64,000 bases of DNA from assembly GCF_039541575.1 (NCBI RefSeq), contig NZ_BAABGM010000015.1, positions 248,001 to 312,000 of the forward strand. Reading direction: 5' to 3'. The DNA is from Fodinibacter luteus (GTDB lineage Bacteria > Actinomycetota > Actinomycetes > Actinomycetales > Dermatophilaceae). Positions 19,592 through 28,545 of the stretch are shown here, in pieces. A model generated the notes under the pieces. That model was given only the letters and a program-made list of their open reading frames with translations. It ran no database searches and had not been told where the DNA came from. A program made the translations under genes and the position numbers. Every line of letters begins with the position of its first letter. Within the stretch, counting starts at the first letter, position 1.

Positions 19592-20443
19592 TCACCACCT
19601 CCGTGTCGTCGCCGCCACAGTCGCCGCGACGACCTGCTCCGCACCCGCCGAGCGCAGTGCACGGGCCGCCTCGGCGAGGGTCGAGCCGGTCGTGACGACG
19701 TCGTCGACGAGTACGCACGCGGCCCCCCGGACGGCGTCCCGCCACGCCGGGAGCAGCGTCATCGCACCTGCGAGGTTGGCCGCCCGGGCCTGCCGGTTCA
19801 GGTGCGCCTGGTCGGCGACGACGCGCGTGTGCGAGAGCGCCGGCAGCACGACGAGCGCCCCCACCGGGCCGGCCCGCACCGGGCCGATCCGCACCGGGCC
19901 GATCCGCACCGGGCCGGTCCTCACCGGGCCGGTCCTCACCGGGCCGGCACCCAGGGCGAGCGACACGGCGTCGCGAGCGAGGTCGGCCACCGGGTCGTCG
20001 CCCCGCCGCCGCCGGGACGACCGGGCGGTCGGCAGCGGCACGACCGCAACCCGCTCCCCCAGCACGGCACGTCGCCGCACCCCCGGGTCCGTGGCCACCG
20101 CGGTCGCGAGCGCCGTCGCGAGCAGCCGGGCGAGCGCCGGCCGCAGGTCGCGCCGGTCCTCGTCCTTGTACGCCGTGACGGCGAACCGCAACGCCCCCTC
20201 GAACCGTGCGGCCGACCAGCACGGCGGCATCCCGGGCGGGGGCGAGCGCAGGCGCACCAGCGCCGGACCGCCGTCGTGGGATGCCGTGCGCAGCCCAGCC
20301 GTGCAGGCTCGGCAGAGCGGTGCCCCCACGCCGTGGCACGCGGCGCACCGGGCCGGAAGCACGAGCTCCCCGGCCGCCGCGAGCCCGCGCAGCAGGCGCC
20401 CCTGGGACCACCACGCCCCCGTTCCCAGCTCGTCCGCCGTCAT
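19592..20443 (-). CDS. ComF-like phosphoribosyltransferase with GPVR repeat insertion
   Basis: A 283-residue ComF/GntX-type protein. N-terminal zinc-finger-like cysteines (CAACHG, CRAC near residues 31-48), the conserved AYKDEDRRDL helix, and a type I phosphoribosyltransferase PRPP site VLVDDVVTTGSTL near residue 250. In competent bacteria ComF acts in DNA uptake; in Actinobacteria the role is unclear. Between the PRTase strands lies a low-complexity run of GPVRT/GPVRI units encoded by a 15-bp tandem repeat, unusual for the family and predicted to be a flexible loop. Start ATG 20443; upstream codons are Arg-rich and unlikely. Confidence 0.85.
   Translation of the reverse strand: MTADELGTGAWWSQGRLLRGLAAAGELVLPARCAACHGVGAPLCRACTAGLRTASHDGGPALVRLRSPPPGMPPCWSAARFEGALRFAVTAYKDEDRRDLRPALARLLATALATAVATDPGVRRRAVLGERVAVVPLPTARSSRRRRGDDPVADLARDAVSLALGAGPVRTGPVRTGPVRIGPVRIGPVRAGPVGALVVLPALSHTRVVADQAHLNRQARAANLAGAMTLLPAWRDAVRGAACVLVDDVVTTGSTLAEAARALRSAGAEQVVAATVAATTRRW
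19862..19947 (-). repeat. 15-bp tandem repeat within comF
   Basis: Nearly six copies of CACCGGGCCGRTCCG-type units (plus-strand reading) in frame with comF, encoding GPVRT/GPVRI pentapeptides. Unit variants (GATCCG, GGTCCT, GGCCCG) are adjacent in pairs, which fits slippage or unequal crossing over. Length variation between strains would stay in frame. Confidence 0.85.
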
Positions 20444-20744
20444 GCATCGAGCATCTCCCCAGCGGCCGAGACGAGTCGCGCGCCTCCACCCACCTGTGGA
20501 TACCAGCGGGCCGACTCGACCCTGTGGACGGCAGCCGCTGCTCAACAGGAGTGCGCGCCTGGACGAGGCTGCGAACGTGGTGACGAGCGGCGGAAGAGCG
20601 GGCGGCTGAGCGGCGGTCTTCAGCCACATTCTCGTGAGGTGGGGGGCGGGGGCGGAGGGCGAAGCGGCGAGCGGCGCGCCACGAGGACCGGCGTCAGCCA
20701 GCCGCCACAGCCGGCGTCAGCCAGCCGCCCGACAAGGACCGGCG
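20444..20744. other. 301-bp gene-free stretch with repeats of the lpqB stop region
   Basis: No credible gene. Near the lpqB end a word CCGGCGTCAGCC followed by AGCCGCC or GGCCGCC occurs three times (about 20689, 20711 and 20740); the last copy carries the lpqB stop codon, so the others look like duplicates of the 3' end. Confidence 0.55.
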
Positions 20745-22523
20745 TCAGCCGGCCGCCACGGCGAGGTCGGTCGCCGGCCCGCTGTCGACCCACTGCGAGC
20801 CGGCCCGCCCGAACAGCCTCCCCGCGGACGTGACGACCCACATGTCGCGCTCCCCACCGGTCGAGGCGACGGCCACGGCACCCGGCACCGGCCGCAGCCC
20901 GCGCACGTCGCCGCCCACGGTGAGCACGACGGGCTGCACCGTCGACCCCTCGAGTACCCCGATCGCCGCCAGGGTGCGGAAGTCGAGCCAGGCCAGGCTC
21001 GTCGCGCGCGTCAGCGGCGCCCCGATCCGCAGGGGCGGCGCCAACCGTTCCGGCAGCCCCGCAGCCCCACGAACGACCCCCGCGATGTCGACCCGCGTGT
21101 CGGACCCGTCGCCCTTGACCGACAGCACGGCGACCCGGTCGCCGTCCGGCGCGACCCGCGCCTCGAGCACCCGCCGGCCTGCGAGCCACCTCGCCTCGAC
21201 GGGCGTGGCCGCGGCACCCGGTGCGGCCGGGTCGACCGACGTGTTGACGACCCACACCCGCGGACCCTCAGCCCCTGACCCCACCGCCCCGACCCACAGG
21301 AAGCCCCGCTGGTCGTACGAGGGGTTGCCGACGTCCTTGCCCTCGAGCGGCACCTCGTAGCGGTTGGTGCCCCGCCACCGCGAGATGCCGTCGCCGCCGG
21401 GGTCGACCCCGGCCAGCTCGCCCCCGTCCGCCGACAGCGCCAGCCGTCGGAAGTCCTGCGGCACCTGCGGGTACGTGCGCGCCCCCGTCGGCTGACGCGG
21501 CTCCTGGTCGCCCAGCCCGCTCGGGTCGAAGACGACGACGTCGGCGCCGCGCCGAGCCACCGGGAGCGCCAGCGGCGGGGTGGCCGGCGCGCTGAAGCCC
21601 ACCTCGGCGAGCGTCCCCGCCGACTCGTCGAGCCCGAGCAGGTTGACCGGCACGCCGTCGACCGACAGCGCGACGCGCGTGACCCCGGCATCCTGGGTGA
21701 GCGTGGCGACGAACTGCGCCCACAGGTTCTGGCGGGTCGTCTCGCCCGGCGCGAGCCGGCCGGAGATGAGGTTGACCGTGGCCACCCCGGCGTCGACCGA
21801 GACCGCGTCACCGAGCAGGCGTGCGCCCACCGGCACGGCGGTCACCGCCGCACCCGTGAGGTGCTCGGGCAGTGGTGCGATCTGGGCGAGCGCCAGCCGG
21901 GTCGCGAGCTTGTCGGCGGGGAACCACCGCACGTCGGGCACGAGGGCGCGCCGGCTCGTGGAGACGTAGTGCACCGAGTGGGGCTGGACGAGGCGGCTCA
22001 CCTCGGTGCTCGCGATCCACCGGCCGAACCCCTCGGGCAGGGCGGCGATGCGCCACTCGCCGCCGACGCTCTGCAACCCGAACTCCGCGGTCACCGTGCT
22101 CCCGGGACGGGCAGCGGTGTAGCGCCCGTCGGCGTCGATGGTGCCCGCGGCCCGGGCCTGGATGCGCACGGTGGCGGGGTCGAGCAGCGTCGCGGTGGGG
22201 GGCGCGGCGTCGGCGAGGAGCACGATCGTGCCGTCGGGGTTCCACGCCTCGCTCACCTGCGTCGTCAGGAAGGCCCGGGCGTTGTCGTAGGCCGCGTCGC
22301 TCGCGGCGCCGGCGCGCACGAACCCGCGCACGATCGTCTCCTGCTGGGCGCCCGGCACCGGGCCGGGGAAGGTCACCCGCAGGTCGGGCGGGTTGCCGCT
22401 GCCGACGTCGAGCCCCTGCTCGACCGGTCCGGCGCTGGAGAGCCCCCCGCACCCGGCGAGGGCGAGGGTGACGAGGAGGGCGAACAGCAGGCCGGATGCC
22501 GTCGCGCGCCGCGGGGTGGTCAC
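20745..22523 (-). CDS. lpqB: Lipoprotein LpqB (MtrAB-associated)
   Basis: A 592-residue lipoprotein. Signal peptide with lipobox LALAGCGG near residues 21-28, a GerMN-like beta domain (about 60-320, with VATVNLISGRLAPGETTRQN), and a C-terminal beta-propeller-like half (about 330-592, e.g. ALSADGGELAGVDPGG). In Actinobacteria LpqB interacts with the sensor MtrB and tunes MtrA phosphorylation. GTG at 22523 overlaps the mtrB stop (GTGA), the conserved arrangement. Since the kinase gene in front is truncated, its expression and partner must come from elsewhere if the sequence is real. Confidence 0.93.
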   Translation of the reverse strand: MTTPRRATASGLLFALLVTLALAGCGGLSSAGPVEQGLDVGSGNPPDLRVTFPGPVPGAQQETIVRGFVRAGAASDAAYDNARAFLTTQVSEAWNPDGTIVLLADAAPPTATLLDPATVRIQARAAGTIDADGRYTAARPGSTVTAEFGLQSVGGEWRIAALPEGFGRWIASTEVSRLVQPHSVHYVSTSRRALVPDVRWFPADKLATRLALAQIAPLPEHLTGAAVTAVPVGARLLGDAVSVDAGVATVNLISGRLAPGETTRQNLWAQFVATLTQDAGVTRVALSVDGVPVNLLGLDESAGTLAEVGFSAPATPPLALPVARRGADVVVFDPSGLGDQEPRQPTGARTYPQVPQDFRRLALSADGGELAGVDPGGDGISRWRGTNRYEVPLEGKDVGNPSYDQRGFLWVGAVGSGAEGPRVWVVNTSVDPAAPGAAATPVEARWLAGRRVLEARVAPDGDRVAVLSVKGDGSDTRVDIAGVVRGAAGLPERLAPPLRIGAPLTRATSLAWLDFRTLAAIGVLEGSTVQPVVLTVGGDVRGLRPVPGAVAVASTGGERDMWVVTSAGRLFGRAGSQWVDSGPATDLAVAAG

Positions 22524-23715
22524 GTGTCCTCCGTGGGGCTGAGCGGCAGCGGCGAGCCGTGCAGGGCCGTGCCGGCGCGCTGGGGCAGGGTGAGGCGGAA
22601 CCGCGAGCCAACGCCGCGCTCCCCCCAGGCCTGGAGCCAGCCGTTGTGCAGCCGGGCGTCCTCGAGCGAGATCGACAGCCCCAGCCCGGTGCCGCCCGTC
22701 GTGCGGGCCCGCGCCGGGTCGGCCCGCCAGAAGCGGGTGAAGACGTTCGCCGCCTCGCCGGGCCGCAGGCCGACGCCGTGGTCCACGACGACGACGGCGA
22801 CGGCATCCTCGCCGACCCCGACGTGGACGTCGACGGGGCGTCCCTCGCCGTGCTCGATCGCGTTGACGACGAGGTTGCGCAGGATCCGCTCGACCCGGCG
22901 CTCGTCGACCTCGGCCTCGGCCGGCTCGGAAGGCAGGTGGAGGCTGACGACGCTCCCCCGGCGCTCCGCGAGCGGCCGCGTCGCCTCGACGACCCGGGCG
23001 AGCGTGCCGCGCAGGTCGACCGGCTCGACGTCGAGCGCCGCGGCGCCGGCGTCGAACCGGCTGATCTCGAGCAGGTCGGCGAGCAGCGCCTCGAAGCGGT
23101 CGAGCTCGCCGGCGAGCAGCTCGGCGGAGCGGGCGACCGTGGGGTCGAAGTGGGTGCGCGACTCGTGGATGAGGTCGACGGCCATCCGGATCGTCGTGAG
23201 CGGCGTGCGCAGCTCGTGCGAGACGTCGGAGACGAAGCGCTGCTGCACCGCGGACAGGCCCTCGAGCTGGCGGATCTGCGCCTGGAGGCTGTCGGCCATG
23301 CCGTTGAACGACGTCGCGAGGAGGGCGAGGTCGTCCTCGCCGCGCGACGGCATCCGCTCGTTGAGCTTGCCTGCCGACAGGCGCTGGGCGACCCCGCTCG
23401 CGCGGCGCACCGGGGCGACGACCTGGCGGGTCACGACCCAGGCGACGGCGCCGACGAGGACGGTCAAGGTGAGGCCGGCGATCGCGAACGAGTTGCTGAT
23501 GAGCCCCATCGTCGCGACCTCCTGCCCCATCGGGTAGATGAAGTAGAGGTCGTACGGCCCGGCGTTCGGCACCTCGACGACGCTGCCGATGATGACCGCC
23601 GGCAGGTCCTTGCCGCCGACCGTCACTTCGCTCATCTGGGTCTGCTGACGAGCCGGGGATGCCGCGACGGCCGCCTGCAGCTCGGGGCTGACCTCCGACA
23701 GGTCGAGGGGCCCGC
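22520..23715 (-). pseudogene. mtrB: 5'-truncated mtrB sensor kinase
   Basis: Encodes the C-terminal about 400 residues of MtrB. Present: part of the extracellular sensor (VIIGSVVEVPNAGPYDLYFI), TM2 (about AGLTLTVLVGAVAWVVTRQV), HAMP (PVRRASGVAQRLSAGKLNER), dimerisation H-box FVSDVSHELRTPLTTIRMAV, N-box, and G-boxes GVGLRPGEA and GTGLGLSISLED. Missing: TM1 and the first portion of the sensor, about 150 residues of a normal 550-600. The matching stops near SGPLDLSEVSPELQ and the frame continues upstream only as antisense of a response regulator. mtrA, which normally lies just upstream, is absent. No proper start or promoter remains; a small internal ATG at 23635 could start a kinase fragment. 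Confidence 0.85.
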
Positions 23716-23719
23716 TGCG

Positions 23720-24295
23720 CTCGTCGGCCAGGCCGGCTCGTTGGCCGAGGGCCAGTCCCTCCTCGACGCACTCGTGGCCACCCAAGTGGAGGGTCCGCTT
23801 GTGGCCGTCATCGACATCAACATGCCCGACGGCAGCGGGCTGTCCCTCGTGCGGTCGGTGCGCGAGCGCTCGAAGGACGTCGGCCTCGTCGTGCTGACCA
23901 TGCTCAACGACGACTCGAGCCTGCTCGAGGCGCTGGATGCCGGTGCCTCCGCACTCGTGCGCAAGAGCTCACCGTCCGAACAGGTGATCTCGGCCGTCCG
24001 TCGATCGGCGGAGATGCCCCTCGAGTTCTCGGCGAGCGGCCTCGCTGAGGCGATGCGCCGGCGCAGCGAGTCACCGCAGATGACGTTGACGACGCGCGAG
24101 ACCGAGGTGCTCAAGCTGCTCGTCGAAGGGGCTTCGGTTGCTCAGGTGGGCAAGGCCCTGTTCATGAGCCCGTCGACCGTCAAGACCCACATCGCGAAGA
24201 TCTACGAGAAACTCGGTGCACACAATCGCGCGAGCGCCGTTATCGCTGCAGTGCGGTTAGGCCTCGTCAGCGGCGACGGCGGGCCTGCAACCTAG
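23720..24295 (+). pseudogene. N-terminally truncated NarL/LuxR response regulator
   Basis: From about 23720 the plus strand reads VGQAGSLAEGQSLLDALV, then AVIDINMPDG with the phosphoacceptor Asp, VVLTMLNDD, ALVRKSSPSEQVISAVRR and a full LuxR HTH (LTTRETEVLKLLVEGASVAQ, VGKALFMSPSTVKTHIAKIY). The first about 38 residues (beta-1 and the acidic pair that binds Mg2+) are absent, and upstream sequence is antisense mtrB. It could not be phosphorylated normally. It belongs with the pilus locus: its stop shares the CTAG at 24292-24295 with the tadC stop on the other strand. Confidence 0.8.
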
Positions 24296-25206
24296 AAGCG
24301 ACTGAAGGCCTCTATCATCCGGATGACACCGGGCCCGATGATGACGATGATCAGTGCGGGGAAGATGCACAAGAGCAGGGGAAAGAGGATCTTGACGGTC
24401 ACCTTCTGAGCCTGTTCTTCAGCCCGCTGACGCCTGACGACCCGCATCTCCTTTGTCTGTTCGCGCAGCACGGCTGCGATCGGAAGTCCGAGGCGGTCGG
24501 CCTGGACGAGCGCGGTGACGAAGTTCTTGACTTCGGGTGCGGTCGTTCGCTCACCGAGCGATGCGAATGCCTCGCCACGGCTCTTCCCGATCTGGATCTC
24601 GGAGAGCACTCGGGCGAACTCGCCTGCGATGGGGCCCGTGACTGACCGCGCTACCTGGAGGATGGCGGCGTCGAACCCGAGCCCGGACTCCACACACACG
24701 GTGAGCATGTCGAGGGAGTCGGCAAGGCCTTTCTGGATCTCTTGCTGCCGCTTCAACCCTGCGTTGTACAGCAACAGATCCGGCAGGAAGAAGCCGGCCG
24801 CACCGGCAGCCGCGGCAAGGAGTACACCGGTGACGTCGAATCCGGCAAGAAGGAGCACGAGTACCACGCCGGTGACGAGCCCCAGCCCCTTGGCCCCCAT
24901 CATTCGTTCGACGGACCATGCCGGAGGGTTGCCCGCCTTGTCGAGGGAACGTGAGATGCGCGACCCGGTGCCGCTGGGCGAGATGCGCACGGCCATGGCT
25001 CGCAGCCTGTCCAGCAGCGGCCCGAGGAGTCGGTCCTGGACAGCGAGTTCGTGCTTGGACACCTCACGCGTGGTAGCTGTCTGTTGGAGAAGTTCCAGCG
25101 AACGGGCGACGCCAGTTGACTCGGAAGAGCCGGCAACAGTGGCGAGAACGATCAGCCCGATGGCAATGGCCACGAGGAGCACGGCGATGAAGAGGAGGGG
25201 CTCCAT
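24292..25206 (-). CDS. tadC: TadC-like inner-membrane pilus platform protein (T2SSF)
   Basis: A 304-residue protein of the type II secretion F family. One N-terminal span (about 3-24), two more near residues 105-145 and a final one near 275-297 around the T2SSF domain, which has LADSLDMLTVCVESGLGFDA and GEAFASLGERTTAPEVKNFV. With TadB it forms the platform on which TadA turns. Start ATG 25206 lies directly after the tadB stop (1 bp between them). The end overlaps the truncated regulator. Last gene of the Tad operon. Confidence 0.9.
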   Translation of the reverse strand: MEPLLFIAVLLVAIAIGLIVLATVAGSSESTGVARSLELLQQTATTREVSKHELAVQDRLLGPLLDRLRAMAVRISPSGTGSRISRSLDKAGNPPAWSVERMMGAKGLGLVTGVVLVLLLAGFDVTGVLLAAAAGAAGFFLPDLLLYNAGLKRQQEIQKGLADSLDMLTVCVESGLGFDAAILQVARSVTGPIAGEFARVLSEIQIGKSRGEAFASLGERTTAPEVKNFVTALVQADRLGLPIAAVLREQTKEMRVVRRQRAEEQAQKVTVKILFPLLLCIFPALIIVIIGPGVIRMIEAFSRF

Positions 25207-25207
25207 G

Positions 25208-27178
25208 TCAGACCTCGATCTTCACGACTCTGCGCATCCAGAAGATGCCGACGATCAGCGCGAGGATCCCGGCGACGCTCATGAGAATGCCGAGCAGCGT
25301 CGTCCACAGCAGGCTGACGTAGTCATAGTTGGAGTAGAGCATCCACAGTGTCATGAGGATCGGCAAGGCGATGAGAATCCAGGCCGAGAGCCGTCCTTCC
25401 GCGGAGAGGGCGCGCACCTGGCGTCGGAGCATCTCGCGCTCGCGAAGGGTGGCGGCCGTTGTCCGCAGGGTCTCGGCGAGGTTGCCACCGACCTCCCGCT
25501 GGATCCGGATCGCCATCGTCGTCCAGCGCATGTTCTCGCTGTCCATCCGGTCCGACATGTGGTCAAGGGCGTCACTGACGTCGGCCCCAATGCGGGCTTC
25601 GGCGAGGGCTCGCGAGAACTCCTTCGAGGCCGGCTCCGGTGCATCCTTGGCCACTCCATCGAGCGCCTGGAGCAGACTGAAGCCGGAACTAAGCGACGTG
25701 GCGACGAGCATGAGAACGTCCGGAAGGGTCGCTTCGAAGTTCCGCGCCCTGCGGCGGGCCAGATAACGCAGCATCACGGTCGGCGCCAGAAGTCCGAAGG
25801 CCAAGCCGAGCCCTAGACCCAGCCAAGGGACGGACCGAAGGAGCAGGAAGCCCAGCACTGCGCCGACGACTACGGCCAGCAGGCGCAGAACAAACCACTC
25901 TCCCGCCCGCCATGGAAGGTCCGCTCGGTCGATGAGCTGCAGCGTTCGCGGCGTCGACTCGCGGCCCGCCATCACTTTGTCGCCCAAATCGACCAGTTGG
26001 CCACTGATGACACTCGGCGTGGGCGGTCGCGATTTCAGCGCCGCACCTCGCCCAAAGCCATACGCCTCGATGGCGCTGACCCGTTCCTTGCGCCGCGATC
26101 GGAAGACGGGCCCCATGAAGGCAACCATGAGGAAGAACAGGCCCACCGTGACGATGGCCACCGCTGGCCAGAGGCGGCTCGGAGAGAATGCGGTGAACGC
26201 TGCCTCAGCAGGGGGGGGTGCGGCCACCGCGCTAGGCGACGGCGATGCACTCGTAACGGGAGCCGTGTCACCCATATCGATGCTTGCCGCTGCCTCGAAC
26301 GGCTGCCCACCTGCCGTACCAGTGACGACGAGGTCCTGCTTGCCATTCACCCCGGCGGGTCGCTTGATGTCCAGCATCGCCTGGGACTCGAGGGCCCGCG
26401 CTGCGGCAGCGAATGACGCCGCCACGGCCTTGCGGTCCTCCGCGTTCGCCACCGACCCGCCACCAGCCCTAGCGAACGCCCTAAGCGTGGCGGGCTCGTC
26501 CTCTTTGCTCTTGAAGGCGACGACCTCAGCGCGCACTTTGCCCTTCCGGAGTGCTTCGATGGCTGCGGAGCGCTGTTGCTTCGCCCGAGCGGTTCCTCCC
26601 TTGTCCTTCTCCACCGTGTCTCCCCCGTCGCTGAGCAGCACGATGCTACGTTCCCCCTCGCTGCCCAGGCCTTCGACGGCGTCTTGGATGGCGGCATACA
26701 GAGCGGTCTCGCCGTCGGATCGCAATGCGCTCACGGCCCGGCTGACTTTGGCGTGGTCGGTCGTCGGCGGAACGTCGACCCCGGAGGTGTTGGCGAAAGA
26801 GACCATGCCGACCTTGACCTCGTCAGGCACGGTGTCGAGGAACTCACGCACTGCGGCACGCACCGTACCCATTCCAGTGGCGCCCATCGACCCGCTGGTG
26901 TCGATGACGAGCATGGTGCTGCGGGGTTGCTCCGCACCGGGCTTGGCCGAGGCGGCAACCTTCCGTCCGCCGAGAGTGACGACGACCGAGGCTGGGTCGA
27001 TGGGCAGCGGCTTGTCGCCACGAACCACGACGGTGGCGCTGACTGAGGATGATGTCGAGCGAACGTCGCTCAAAGATGCCGGCACGTCATCGGCTGCGCT
27101 CGCCGAGGGAAGCCAGACAACCGCCGCTGCAAGCACGGCGCCGAATCCGGCCCTTCGGGACGGCGGGGAGACGGTCAT
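25208..27178 (-). CDS. tadB: VWA domain-TadB fusion (pilus platform protein)
   Basis: A 656-residue two-part protein. Residues 1-28 look like a signal peptide (cleavage near SASA). Residues about 85-270 are a von Willebrand A domain with an intact MIDAS: DTSGSMG (Asp93, Ser95, Ser97), a Thr in SDGET near 158 and Asp in LLSDGGD near 184. A span at about 338-358 crosses the membrane, then TadB follows with two spans near 435-480, the T2SSF core LPDVLMLVATSLSSGFSLLQ and two C-terminal spans. Usual TadB is about 300 residues, so the VWA half is an addition facing outside the cytoplasm. ATGA overlap with cpaF upstream. It may sense or hold pilus or wall partners through metal-dependent adhesion. 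Confidence 0.88.
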   Translation of the reverse strand: MTVSPPSRRAGFGAVLAAAVVWLPSASAADDVPASLSDVRSTSSSVSATVVVRGDKPLPIDPASVVVTLGGRKVAASAKPGAEQPRSTMLVIDTSGSMGATGMGTVRAAVREFLDTVPDEVKVGMVSFANTSGVDVPPTTDHAKVSRAVSALRSDGETALYAAIQDAVEGLGSEGERSIVLLSDGGDTVEKDKGGTARAKQQRSAAIEALRKGKVRAEVVAFKSKEDEPATLRAFARAGGGSVANAEDRKAVAASFAAAARALESQAMLDIKRPAGVNGKQDLVVTGTAGGQPFEAAASIDMGDTAPVTSASPSPSAVAAPPPAEAAFTAFSPSRLWPAVAIVTVGLFFLMVAFMGPVFRSRRKERVSAIEAYGFGRGAALKSRPPTPSVISGQLVDLGDKVMAGRESTPRTLQLIDRADLPWRAGEWFVLRLLAVVVGAVLGFLLLRSVPWLGLGLGLAFGLLAPTVMLRYLARRRARNFEATLPDVLMLVATSLSSGFSLLQALDGVAKDAPEPASKEFSRALAEARIGADVSDALDHMSDRMDSENMRWTTMAIRIQREVGGNLAETLRTTAATLREREMLRRQVRALSAEGRLSAWILIALPILMTLWMLYSNYDYVSLLWTTLLGILMSVAGILALIVGIFWMRRVVKIEV

Positions 27179-28545
27179 CGGGCCCCGTTCACGAAGAGCG
27201 TCGGTGACAGATCGACACCGAGGTCGTGGAGTTCCTCGGCGAACTTGGGCCGAAGGCCGGTGCTCATGAGCTGCCCGCGGAACCGGCCGGACTCATCCCG
27301 CCCGGCGTGCCAGTCGAAGAGGAACAGGTCCTGGAGGGTGATGACCTCGCCTTCCATGCCGATGACCTCTGAGATCGCAACGATGCGGCGCGACCCGTCC
27401 TTGAGCCTGGCCTGCTGCACGATGAGGTCGAGTGCGCCGGCGACCTGCTCGCGGATCGCCCGCACCGGGAGGTCAACGCCGGCCATGAGCACCATCGTCT
27501 CGAGACGGGAGAGCGAGTCGCGAGGGCTATTGGCGTGCACGGTGGTGATCGACCCGTCGTGGCCGGTGTTCATCGCCTGCAACATGTCGAGGGCCGCTCC
27601 GTCGCGAACCTCGCCGACGACGATCCGGTCGGGCCGCATGCGAAGGGAGTTCTTCACGAGGTCGCGGATCTCGATCTGGCCGCGCCCCTCGATGTTCGAC
27701 GGACGCGACTCGAGACGGAGCACGTGCTCCTGGTGCAGCTGGAGCTCGGCCGCGTCCTCGATCGTGATGATCCGCTCGTCCTCGGGCAGGTACGACGAGA
27801 TGACGTTGAGGGTCGTCGTCTTCCCGGATCCGGTTCCGCCGGAGATGACGATGTTGCGGCGGCCCATGACGCACGCTCGGAGGAAGTCCCGCGCTGAGGG
27901 GGTGAAAGTGCCGAACGCGATGAGGTCGGCGTCGGTGAAGGGGTCTTGTGAGAATTTCCGAATCGTGAGCATGGCGCCATCGAGGGCGATCGGCGGGATC
28001 ACTGCGTTGACACGAGAGCCATCGGGCAGCCGCGCATCGACGAGCGGGCTGGATTCGTCGATACGGCGACCCACCCGGCCCACGATCTTGTCGATGACCC
28101 TGCGGAGGTGCGGTTCGTTGGAGAACCGTGCCTCGATCGGATAGATCTTTCCCGCCCGCTCGACGTAGATGTACTCGGGCCCGTTGACCATGATCTCGGT
28201 GATCTCCGGGTCGCGGAGCAGTGGCTCGAGTGGTCCGTGGCCGAGGATCTCGTCGGAGACCTCCTGCGCGATCCGGGTGCGGTCCGAGTGCGACAGCGGG
28301 GTCTGCTCGGCGTCGATCGTCTCCTGAAGGGTCTGTCGCACTTGCGCCGCGAGCTCGGACTCGGGCAGGTGCGGGTCGTACAGCCGCGGGCCGAGGTTGT
28401 CGATGAGCGCCTGGTGCACCCTTCCCTTGACATCGTGGAACGGGTCTTGCTGTCGCTTGCGCGAGCCAAACCGTTCGATGGGGGATACGGGCTCCGGCGG
28501 GTGCTGTCCGCGGCGGACGTTGTCGAGGCGGTCGGCGAGGCTCAC
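27175..28545 (-). CDS. cpaF: CpaF/TadA pilus assembly ATPase
   Basis: A 456-residue secretion ATPase that powers Flp pilin polymerisation and, in some systems, retraction. Walker A GGTGSGKTT at residues 236-244, the Asp box IITIEDAAELQL, Walker B-like RPDRIVVGEVRDGAALDMLQ, and His box segment TGHDGSITTVHANSPRDSLS, all typical. The N-terminal half (LLRDPEITEIMVNGPEYIYV) is the conserved TadA N-domain. Overlaps both neighbours by 4 bp, indicating a tightly coupled operon. Confidence 0.95.
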   Translation of the reverse strand: MSLADRLDNVRRGQHPPEPVSPIERFGSRKRQQDPFHDVKGRVHQALIDNLGPRLYDPHLPESELAAQVRQTLQETIDAEQTPLSHSDRTRIAQEVSDEILGHGPLEPLLRDPEITEIMVNGPEYIYVERAGKIYPIEARFSNEPHLRRVIDKIVGRVGRRIDESSPLVDARLPDGSRVNAVIPPIALDGAMLTIRKFSQDPFTDADLIAFGTFTPSARDFLRACVMGRRNIVISGGTGSGKTTTLNVISSYLPEDERIITIEDAAELQLHQEHVLRLESRPSNIEGRGQIEIRDLVKNSLRMRPDRIVVGEVRDGAALDMLQAMNTGHDGSITTVHANSPRDSLSRLETMVLMAGVDLPVRAIREQVAGALDLIVQQARLKDGSRRIVAISEVIGMEGEVITLQDLFLFDWHAGRDESGRFRGQLMSTGLRPKFAEELHDLGVDLSPTLFVNGAR

